DNA of 59,819 nt from contig WGNK01000022.1 in the NCBI GenBank assembly GCA_016124535.1, positions 1 to 59,819 of the forward strand, in the 5' to 3' direction. This document shows positions 1-6,810 of the stretch, in pieces (within the stretch, counting starts at the first letter, position 1; every line of letters begins with the position of its first letter). The translations under genes were made by a program, and so were the position numbers. A model generated the notes under the pieces. That model was not told the DNA's origin. It worked only from the letters and a program-made list of their open reading frames with translations, and ran no database searches. The DNA is from Azospirillum sp. (GTDB lineage: Bacteria; Pseudomonadota; Alphaproteobacteria; Azospirillales; Azospirillaceae).

Positions 1-1
1 C

Positions 2-442
2 TACAAGCTCGAGCACAATTTCGGACACGGCAAGAAGACCCTCGCCAGCCTGCTGGTCACCCTCAACCTGCTGGCCTTCGCTTTTCATACTGCAGCCCAG
101 CTGAGCGTGCTCGCCTGGCGCACCGCACCGGCCAAGCGCGGCGCCGGCTACGTCTTCTTCGAGCACCTGCGCACCATCACCGCCTATATCGTCTTTCCCG
201 ACTGGTCAGCCCTGCTCCACGCCATCGCCGCCCCCACAAAGCACGACCGCCCCGACCAACCTTCACCCACCCCCCGCAAAGCCTTCCCGCCACCAAAATC
301 CCAGGAGCCGACCGATAACCCCAAACAAATGAGAATTGCTGGCGCCGTCCCGTCGCTCCGACTGCACACCCCGCCCGGAAGCGGCCGGGGTTGCCGGCGG
401 GGGGGCGGGCTCCCGCCGTCTCAGCCAAATGTGACCGCGTAG
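2..442 (+). CDS. DDE-type transposase, C-terminal part (cut by window edge)
   Basis: The frame is open from the first bases of the window and ends at 442, so the start lies outside. The first ~80 residues read YKLEHNFGHGKKTLAS, a hydrophobic LLVTLNLLAFAFHTAAQ stretch, then FFEHLRTITAYIVF. I recognise this as the C-terminal signature of a DDE transposase family common in Rhodospirillales and Bradyrhizobium, but I cannot name the IS family with certainty. After about residue 85 the reading becomes Pro/Arg-rich low-complexity sequence unlike a transposase tail, so the native stop may have been lost by a frameshift or by joining to flanking DNA. It converges on, and overlaps by 22 nt, the end of the BNR-repeat gene. 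No terminal inverted repeat was identified. Confidence 0.6.
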   Translation, partial: YKLEHNFGHGKKTLASLLVTLNLLAFAFHTAAQLSVLAWRTAPAKRGAGYVFFEHLRTITAYIVFPDWSALLHAIAAPTKHDRPDQPSPTPRKAFPPPKSQEPTDNPKQMRIAGAVPSLRLHTPPGSGRGCRRGGGLPPSQPNVTA

Positions 443-1551
443 ACCGGCGGCAGGGTGTGGCTGACCATCGACCAGCGATCGCCCTGATTCTCGCTGACCC
501 ACAATCCCCCGGTGGTCGAGCCGAAGGCCAGCCGGTCGCCCGAGGCGTCGATCGCCAGGGCATGGCGATAGACCACGTCATAGGCATGGGTCTGGGGCAG
601 GCCGTCGCTCAGCAACTCGAAGCTCTTGCCGCCGTCGCGGGTCCGCGACACCACCAGCCGGCCGTCGCGAGGAATCCGCTTCTCGTCCTTGATTTCGGGT
701 ACGAACCAGGCGGTATCCGGCTCGCGCGGGTGGACCACCACCGGGAAGCCGAAGCCCGACGGCGCGGCGTCGCTGATTTCGGCGAAAGTCCGGCCATGAT
801 CGGATGAGACGAAGATGCCGTTGTGGTGCTGCACCCACATTCGCTCCGGCGCCGCCGCGCACTGGACCAGGCAATGAACATCCTGGGCATTGGGTTCGTG
901 GGTCAGTTCCGGGGGGACATATTCGGCGCGCAGGCCGTTGCCCCGTGGCTGCCAGGTTTCGCCGGAATCCTCGGTGAACCAGATGCCGCCGGTCGACACC
1001 GCAATCCACACCCGGTGCGACTGCGTCGGGTCGACGCAGACCGAATGGATGCCAGGAAGGTCGGCGCCGCCGCCGTTCCACTGGCGGCGCTTGGGTTCGT
1101 CCCACAGCGACCGGCAGAGCTGCCAGCTGGCGCCATGATCGGTCGAGCGGAACAGTCCGCCCGGCAGGGTGCCGCACCACAGCACGCCGGGCTGGTCGTC
1201 GCCGCCGCCCTGCAGCGCCCAGATGCGCGCGGTGCTCCAGGCGAGCGGCCGGCCCCACATGTCGGTTTCCTCATGGCCTTCCGGTTTGGGCGGATAGGCC
1301 GGGGCGGCGATCTCCTCCCAGCCGTCGCCGGCCGACCGGTGCAGCTTGACCCCGAAATGGCCGTGGTCAAGGGCGGCATAGCAGCGGCCGTCACGCCGGT
1401 CGGCCAGGGTCAGGGTGACATTGTCGCCCAGGAAATCGACCTTCGCGATGTCCCACCGCGAGCCCCCGCGCTCGATGGTGAACAATCCCTTGCGGGTCGA
1501 GACCAGCAGCCGATCACCCAGCACGCGATCGCTCCGCCTCTTATCGGTCAT
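421..1551 (-). CDS. BNR/Asp-box repeat protein (sialidase/WD40-like exo-fold)
   Basis: This 376-residue protein carries repeated Asp-box motifs (S/T-x-D-x-G-x-T/S-W): STDHGASW, TEDSGETW, SSDHGRTF, RDGGKSF and NQGDRW, about 50-60 residues apart. That pattern defines the BNR beta-propeller found in sialidases and in many non-enzymatic propellers. There is no signal peptide (it starts MTDKRRSDRVLGDR), so a cytoplasmic propeller is likely. I cannot see the arginine triad of true sialidases with confidence, so enzymatic activity is not claimed. The start lies 4 nt after the stop of the MoaD/ThiS-like gene, which implies translational coupling and a shared function. Confidence is high in the fold and low in the function. 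Confidence 0.8.
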   Translation of the reverse strand: MTDKRRSDRVLGDRLLVSTRKGLFTIERGGSRWDIAKVDFLGDNVTLTLADRRDGRCYAALDHGHFGVKLHRSAGDGWEEIAAPAYPPKPEGHEETDMWGRPLAWSTARIWALQGGGDDQPGVLWCGTLPGGLFRSTDHGASWQLCRSLWDEPKRRQWNGGGADLPGIHSVCVDPTQSHRVWIAVSTGGIWFTEDSGETWQPRGNGLRAEYVPPELTHEPNAQDVHCLVQCAAAPERMWVQHHNGIFVSSDHGRTFAEISDAAPSGFGFPVVVHPREPDTAWFVPEIKDEKRIPRDGRLVVSRTRDGGKSFELLSDGLPQTHAYDVVYRHALAIDASGDRLAFGSTTGGLWVSENQGDRWSMVSHTLPPVYAVTFG

Positions 1552-1555
1552 GGGG

Positions 1556-1840
1556 TCAGCCTCCGGACAGTGCCTGCAAGACGTGGATCGAACTCATTTC
1601 CGCGACCGCGTCGGACAAATGCACGCGATCACGAATCGTCCGGCCATCGATGAAAATTGTCATGTGCCGGCGCAACGCCGCCTGGTCATCAAGGACATAA
1701 CTGCGCGCCCGCGGATTTTCTGCGAACAGGTTGTCCAGCACCTCGCGCACCGTCGTGCCGGCCGCCTCGGCCTGCGGGCAGGAGAGGTGGCGCTGCAGAT
1801 TGGCGGTGAAGTTCACCCGTGCCATCGGCTTCGCTCCCAT
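1556..1840 (-). CDS. MoaD/ThiS family small protein
   Basis: A 94-residue ubiquitin-like protein of the MoaD/ThiS type. It begins with a beta strand (ARVNFTANLQRH), has the helix TTVREVLDNLF, contains IDGRTIRD, and ends exactly in Gly-Gly (ALSGG), the tail that is adenylated and thiocarboxylated in this family. A second in-frame ATG at 1825 would give a protein beginning MARVNFTA and may be the true start. It is the first gene of a two-gene operon with the BNR propeller protein. No E1-like adenylating enzyme, molybdopterin or thiamin gene is nearby, so the sulfur-carrier role is inferred from family and tail alone. Confidence 0.8.
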   Translation of the reverse strand: MGAKPMARVNFTANLQRHLSCPQAEAAGTTVREVLDNLFAENPRARSYVLDDQAALRRHMTIFIDGRTIRDRVHLSDAVAEMSSIHVLQALSGG

Positions 1841-1860
1841 TGCCGGGACCGCCGCGGGGG

Positions 1861-2421
1861 TTACCCCGGCGGCAATCCGGAATCCTGGTAGATCTCGTCC
1901 AGGGGAATGTCCAGCCCCAGGCTTTCGAACCGGACCGACCCGCCGCCGTTGGCCTCCTCGATCCGCCAGCCAAGATCGTCGCGCCGCCAGATTTCGACCC
2001 GACGGCGGGCGGCGGAAACAATCACGAGTTCGCGCAGCGTCGGCAGCCGCCGGACGTCGGGCAGCTTCATGTCGTGGTCGCGCAGGGCGGAATGGGCCGA
2101 CAGCACATGAATCAGCAGCAGCGGTGCCGAAAGCGCCGGCGCCGCCGGCACCGGCGGGCTGGCGGTCACCGCCAAGTCGAACCGGTAATAGGTATCGACA
2201 TGGCCGGCCGGGCGAATGCCGGCACTGGGCGCAATCCAGCGGGGCGGGCTGATCCGGGTGCCGAGGCAGGCGCCGAGATTGGCGACCACGGTGGCATGGG
2301 TCGGGGAGGGTGGCCGAGCCACCTGAATCTCGCCGTCGATCAGTTCCCGGCCGGCGCCGGCATCGCCGGCGTTGCCGAAAAATTCGTCCAGGGTCAGGTA
2401 GCGGGGCGGGCTTTCGTACAT
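1861..2421 (-). CDS. Uma2 family (DUF820) restriction-endonuclease-fold protein, probably degenerate
   Basis: A 186-residue protein starting MYESPPRYLTLDEFF, with AGTGGAAAG as a plausible ribosome site just before the ATG at 2421. The order RELIDGEI ... PPSPTHATVVANLG ... YRFDLAV ... LLLIHVLS ... DHDMKL is that of Uma2/DUF820 PD-(D/E)XK-fold proteins. In the usual motif the LLLIEVLS strand carries a catalytic glutamate. Here it reads LLLIHVLS, with His in that place, while the Asp of the preceding strand and the Lys of DHDMKL remain. The protein may therefore be catalytically impaired. It lies 20 nt upstream of the MoaD-like gene on the same strand. Frames extending further upstream overlap the next gene and lack Uma2 similarity. 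Confidence 0.7.
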   Translation of the reverse strand: MYESPPRYLTLDEFFGNAGDAGAGRELIDGEIQVARPPSPTHATVVANLGACLGTRISPPRWIAPSAGIRPAGHVDTYYRFDLAVTASPPVPAAPALSAPLLLIHVLSAHSALRDHDMKLPDVRRLPTLRELVIVSAARRRVEIWRRDDLGWRIEEANGGGSVRFESLGLDIPLDEIYQDSGLPPG

Positions 2422-2506
2422 CTTTCCACTATGAAGGAATCCGCGGGACCCGTGAAGCCTCGTCGTTACGCCTGATGTCGAGACAGTGCCAGCCGAAGTC
2501 GAGGGC

Positions 2507-3286
2507 TCAACTCCCGGTGAAGCGGGGTTTGCGTTTTTCCAGGAACGCCTTGATCCCTTCCTGATAATCGTCGCTGTCCCAAACCACCCGGCGCAGGCCC
2601 TGCAGCCGCTCGAAGGCATTGGGCGAAACACCGTGGGCGCCCGCCAGGATGCGCATCGACTCCTTCATCGCACCGACGCTGAGCGGCGCGTTGGCGGCGA
2701 TCCGGCCGGCCAGCGTCATGGTAAAGGCTTCGATCTCCCCGGCCGGGATCAGGTGATTGACGAAGCCGAGCTGGAATGCCCGGTCGGCACCGATCGGTTG
2801 CGCGGTGAATGCCAGTTCCTTCAGGACGTGCAGCGGTACCGCGTTCATGAAATTGAGCAGGCCGGTAATGTTGTAGGGGATGCCGAGTTTGGCCGGAGTG
2901 ATGGCGAAGCTGGACTCCGGAGTCGCGACCGCGAGATCGCAGGCCAAAGCCACCTCGCAGGCGCCACCCCACACGCCACCTTCGATCAGGGCGATCACGG
3001 GGGCGGGAAATTCGGTGATGTGCCGGATGATCTTGCGCAGCGGGTCGGCCCAGCCCAGCGGGTCGCGGCGGGTTACCGGCAGCTCCATAACATCGTGTCC
3101 CGACGACCAGATTTTGGCGCCGGGCTGTGCGCGCAGGATGGCGACCCGCAGATGTTCGGCGCGGAAACGGTCGAGTGCCGCCATGACGCCGTCGATCAAG
3201 CCCTCGCTCAGCGCATTGCGCTTGGCCGGATTGTTCATTTCGATCACGCCGATGCCGTCCGCGACGTTGACTTCGACCATGTCCAT
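2507..3286 (-). CDS. scpB: Enoyl-CoA hydratase family, methylmalonyl-CoA decarboxylase (ScpB/YgfG)-like
   Basis: A 259-residue crotonase-fold protein. Its sequence follows E. coli YgfG/ScpB closely from memory: NPAKRNALS, the oxyanion region SSGHDVMELP, RRDPLGWADPLRKI, the EGGVWGGACEVALACDL segment with the acyl-CoA loop, TPAKLGIPYN, FERLQGLRRVVWDSDDYQEG and the end FLEKRKPRF. ScpB decarboxylates (R)-methylmalonyl-CoA to propionyl-CoA. The GHD and DPL segments are more specific to ScpB than to generic enoyl-CoA hydratases. No methylmalonyl-CoA mutase or propionyl-CoA:succinate transferase gene is adjacent, so the pathway role is uncertain. It diverges from dctB across a 268-nt intergenic region. 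Confidence 0.8.
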   Translation of the reverse strand: MDMVEVNVADGIGVIEMNNPAKRNALSEGLIDGVMAALDRFRAEHLRVAILRAQPGAKIWSSGHDVMELPVTRRDPLGWADPLRKIIRHITEFPAPVIALIEGGVWGGACEVALACDLAVATPESSFAITPAKLGIPYNITGLLNFMNAVPLHVLKELAFTAQPIGADRAFQLGFVNHLIPAGEIEAFTMTLAGRIAANAPLSVGAMKESMRILAGAHGVSPNAFERLQGLRRVVWDSDDYQEGIKAFLEKRKPRFTGS

Positions 3287-3554
3287 CGCTGGGGTCCTTA
3301 ATCCTGGTGGTGGGGCCGGGTGGTGCGTCCTGGTGGCCGGTCGGCCTGTTTCAGGCCGGCGCCGTCGTTCGCTACGGCCACACCGGGTCCAGAGTGCCGC
3401 GGGAATGTCGCGGTTCCGGAAGGAATATGCGGCATGGGGACCGGTTCGGTAAGATGTTTACGCCGATCAATCGAATCTTGGTATTTTTCATCGGTCGCTC
3501 CAGCCAGGCGGTCAGACCGGCCTGGACGGTACCGGCGCGCGCAGTACCGGGGGC

Positions 3555-5447
3555 GTGGCAACGGGGGGCGCTGCAGAGGTGATTTCCGAACAGCTCCAGA
3601 CCGCCGCGCTGCGGCTGCGCCTGGCAACCCTGGCGTGCCTGGTGATCGCGACCCCGGTGGTTGCCTGGCTGGCCGGCGACTGGGCGGCGACCGCGGAGCG
3701 GGAGGCGTTGCGCGGTGCGGCCGCGGCGGCCCTGGTGCTCTATCAGTCGAACCTGGTGAGTGCTTTGGAAAAGCACCAGACCGTGCCGTTCGTGCTGTCG
3801 GAGGAGACTGAAATCAAGGCGCTGCTGCGCCAGCCCGACGATGCGGCATTGATCGATCGGGTCAATCGGCGGCTCGAACATGTTACCGTGACGTCGCGCG
3901 CTTCGGCGATCTATCTGATGGATGCCGGCGGCAACACCCTTGCCGCCGGAAACTGGAACACCCCGACCAGCTTCATCGGCCAGAATTTCTCTTACCGGCC
4001 CTATTTTAGCGATGCGATGGCCGGAGGGGTCGGCCACTACTATGCCCTCGGCTCGACCTCGCGCGTCCCTGGCTATTACATCTCCTATCCGGTGCGGTCC
4101 GTTCGGGAGGTCATCGGGGTGGTGGTGGTCAAGGTCGGGATCGAGGAGCTGGAAGCGGCATGGTCGCACGGCGAGGAGCGGGTCCTGGTCACCGATAGCG
4201 ACGGCATCGTGATCATCAGCAATGCGCCGGAATGGCGGTTCCATACTCTGAAACCGCTTGATTCGGAAGCTCGCGCCCGGATCGAGGCCAGCCAGCGCTA
4301 TATCGGCGCGCCATTGGATGCGCTGCCGATCGTCCCGGCCAGGGCCGGAGACCACGATGAATTGGCGATGTTCCAGGCGAAATCTGTCGAGGCCAACCCG
4401 CGCATCGCCTCGGTTGAGCGCTACCTGATCCAGGGGGCACCGGTGCCCGGCAGCGACTGGTACCTGACCGTGCTGCGCCGGACCGGAACCATCCGGCTCC
4501 GCGCCGCCAGCGCGGCGGTGACCGGCGGCTTCGCCGCCACCATCCTGATCTTCCTGTTGTTCCATTTCTGGCAGCGGCGGCTGATGTGGTTCGAGAGGCT
4601 GGAGACCCAACGCCGCATGCGGGTCGAACTGGAGGACGAGGTCGCCTTGCGCACTGCCGATCTGACCGCGGCCAACCGTCGTCTGAAGCAGGAGATCGCC
4701 GAACGGCGACGGGCCGAGGAGGAGTTGCGGGCGGCGCAGACCGAGTTGGTCCAGGCGGCCAAGCTGGCGGCGCTCGGCGAGATCGCTGCCGGCATCGCCC
4801 ACGAGATCAACCAGCCGCTGGCGGCGATTCGGTCCTTCGCCGACAATGCCGTGATCCTGCTGGAGCGCGGTCGCGACGATGCGACCCGGGCCAATCTCGG
4901 CGAGATCGCCCAGCTGACCGACCGCATGGCCCGGATTACCCGTCAGTTGAAGACTTTCGCCCGCAAGGCCTCAGGCACGCTGGAGCCGGTTGTGGTCGCC
5001 GACGCCGTCGAGGAAGCACTGGCGTTGCTGGCGACCCGGTTGCGCGCCGGCCGGGTCGATATCGTTCGTGTCTGGCCCTCGGGGCACCGACTTTGGGTGA
5101 TCGGCGAGGTGGTCCGGCTGCAGCAGGTGCTGGTCAACCTGTTCCGCAACGCAGTCGATGCCATGGCGGGCCGCCCGCGGCGCATCCTCAGCATCGAACT
5201 CGAAGAACAAGCGGACCGGGTGGTGATGCGCATCCGCGACACCGGCCCCGGCATTGCCGAATCCGAGCTGCCCCATCTGTTCGAACCGTTTTACACCACC
5301 AAGGGCCTGGATGAGGGACTGGGCCTGGGGCTGTCGATTTCGCGCGGCATCGTTCGCGATTTCGGCGGCACTCTGGAGGCGGCCAACCATCCGGGCGGTG
5401 GCGCCCTGTTCACCTTGATCCTGCGCCGAGCGGAGCCCCGGGCATGA
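3555..5447 (+). CDS. dctB: Sensor histidine kinase, DctB-like (C4-dicarboxylate type)
   Basis: A 630-residue membrane histidine kinase. It has an N-terminal TM helix near residues 22-42, a periplasmic double-Cache/PAS-like sensor to about residue 310 (with FIGQNFSYRPYF ... GGVGHYYALG ... PGYYISYPV, typical of DctB), and a second TM near 318-338. A coiled-coil linker follows, then the H-box GIAHEINQPLAAIRSFADNA with His416, an N-box with NLFRNAVDAM, and G-boxes DTGPGIAE and GLGLGLSIS. The start is a GTG at 3555. The gene overlaps the response regulator by four bases (ATGA). DctB senses succinate/fumarate-type acids and controls sigma-54 promoters through DctD. No dicarboxylate transporter lies in the window, so the target must be elsewhere or the ligand may differ. 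Confidence 0.88.
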   Translation: MATGGAAEVISEQLQTAALRLRLATLACLVIATPVVAWLAGDWAATAEREALRGAAAAALVLYQSNLVSALEKHQTVPFVLSEETEIKALLRQPDDAALIDRVNRRLEHVTVTSRASAIYLMDAGGNTLAAGNWNTPTSFIGQNFSYRPYFSDAMAGGVGHYYALGSTSRVPGYYISYPVRSVREVIGVVVVKVGIEELEAAWSHGEERVLVTDSDGIVIISNAPEWRFHTLKPLDSEARARIEASQRYIGAPLDALPIVPARAGDHDELAMFQAKSVEANPRIASVERYLIQGAPVPGSDWYLTVLRRTGTIRLRAASAAVTGGFAATILIFLLFHFWQRRLMWFERLETQRRMRVELEDEVALRTADLTAANRRLKQEIAERRRAEEELRAAQTELVQAAKLAALGEIAAGIAHEINQPLAAIRSFADNAVILLERGRDDATRANLGEIAQLTDRMARITRQLKTFARKASGTLEPVVVADAVEEALALLATRLRAGRVDIVRVWPSGHRLWVIGEVVRLQQVLVNLFRNAVDAMAGRPRRILSIELEEQADRVVMRIRDTGPGIAESELPHLFEPFYTTKGLDEGLGLGLSISRGIVRDFGGTLEAANHPGGGALFTLILRRAEPRA

Positions 5448-6799
5448 CCAGCAAGGGCAAGGTTCTGTTCGTCGACGACGAAAAGGCGATCCGGCTGGCC
5501 GGCGCCCAGACCCTGGAACTGGCCGGCTGCGACGCCGAGCCCTGTGACAGCGGCGAGCGGGCACTGCGCCTGATCGGGCGCGATTGGCCGGGGGTGGTGG
5601 TCACCGATGTTCGGATGCCACAGATGGATGGTCTGACGCTGATGAAGCGCATCCAGGCGATCGATGGCGACCTGCCGGTGATCCTGATCACCGGACATGG
5701 CGACATCGCGATGGCGGTGGCGGCGATGCGCGACGGCGCTTATGATTTCATCGAAAAGCCCTATCCGGCCGACCGGCTGGTCGACACCGTGCGGCGGGCC
5801 TTGGAAAAGCGCTGGCTGGTGGTCGAGAATCGGGCGCTCAAGGCCGAGCTGGCCGGGCTCAACGACGGCATCTGCCAGCCGATCATCGGCAAGACAGCGG
5901 CGATCGAGCGGATGCGGCGGATCATCGCCTCGGTCGCCACTACCGATGCCGATGTGCTGATCTTCGGCGAGACCGGCACCGGCAAGGAACTGGTCGCCCG
6001 CGCATTGCACGGCCACAGCGTCCGGCGGACTCAGAAATTCGTCGCGCTCAACTGTGGCGCTCTGCCCGAATCGATCATCGAGAGCGAGTTGTTCGGCCAC
6101 GAGGCCGGCGCCTTCACCGGGGCGATCAAGCGCCGGGTCGGCCGGATCGAGTTCGCCAGCAAAGGCACGCTGTTTCTCGACGAGATCGAGAGCATGCCGA
6201 TGTCGCTCCAGGTCAAGCTGCTGCGCGTGCTCCAGGAGCGCGAGGTCCAGCCTCTCGGCTCGAACGCCCAGGTTCCGGTGGATCTGCGGGTGGTGGCGGC
6301 GACCAAGACCAGCCTGAAGCAGGCCAGTGCCGAGGGCCGCTTCCGCGAGGACCTCTATTACCGCCTCAACGTGGTGACCGTGCAGATCCCGCCTTTGCGC
6401 GAACGCAAGGAGGATATTCCGCTGCTGTTCCAGCATTTCGTCGACCAGGCGGTCGCCCGCTTCCAGCGCGAGGCGCCGATGCTCACGCCCGAAACCACCC
6501 GACGCCTGATCGGCCATGGCTGGCCGGGCAATGTCCGCGAATTGCGCAATGCCGCCGACCGCTTCGTGCTGGACATCGACGACGGCATCGACCTGCCGCA
6601 CACGGATGCCGCCGGTGGCTCGGGCGGTCGGCTGACGCTGGCCGATCACGTCGATCAGTTCGAAAAAAGCCTGATCGTCAACGAGCTGGCCAACCACCAG
6701 GGCAATGTCAAGGCGACCATCGAGGCGTTGGGCGTGCCGCGCAAGACCTTCTACGACAAGCTTCGCCGCTACGGTCTCTCGCGCGCCGATTTTTCCTGA
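5444..6799 (+). CDS. dctD: Sigma-54-dependent response regulator, DctD-like
   Basis: A 451-residue NtrC-class activator. The receiver domain is at 1-120 with acidic pocket D11/D12 and phospho-acceptor D55 in VVVTDVRMP. The AAA+ domain (about 145-375) has Walker A GETGTGKE, the sigma-54-contacting GAFTGA loop (EAGAFTGAIKRR) and an arginine-finger region. A C-terminal Fis-type helix-turn-helix follows (NVKATIEALGVPRKTFYDKLRRYGLS). It is translationally coupled to the DctB-like kinase by ATGA. Length and domain order match DctD. It converges on hrpB with only 11 nt between the stops. Confidence 0.92.
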   Translation: MTSKGKVLFVDDEKAIRLAGAQTLELAGCDAEPCDSGERALRLIGRDWPGVVVTDVRMPQMDGLTLMKRIQAIDGDLPVILITGHGDIAMAVAAMRDGAYDFIEKPYPADRLVDTVRRALEKRWLVVENRALKAELAGLNDGICQPIIGKTAAIERMRRIIASVATTDADVLIFGETGTGKELVARALHGHSVRRTQKFVALNCGALPESIIESELFGHEAGAFTGAIKRRVGRIEFASKGTLFLDEIESMPMSLQVKLLRVLQEREVQPLGSNAQVPVDLRVVAATKTSLKQASAEGRFREDLYYRLNVVTVQIPPLRERKEDIPLLFQHFVDQAVARFQREAPMLTPETTRRLIGHGWPGNVRELRNAADRFVLDIDDGIDLPHTDAAGGSGGRLTLADHVDQFEKSLIVNELANHQGNVKATIEALGVPRKTFYDKLRRYGLSRADFS

Positions 6800-6810
6800 C
6801 CCCGGCCGGG

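Noticed and set aside
1..442. A complete insertion sequence at the left edge
   Set aside because: Only the C-terminal transposase part is visible and no terminal inverted repeat or target duplication can be identified.
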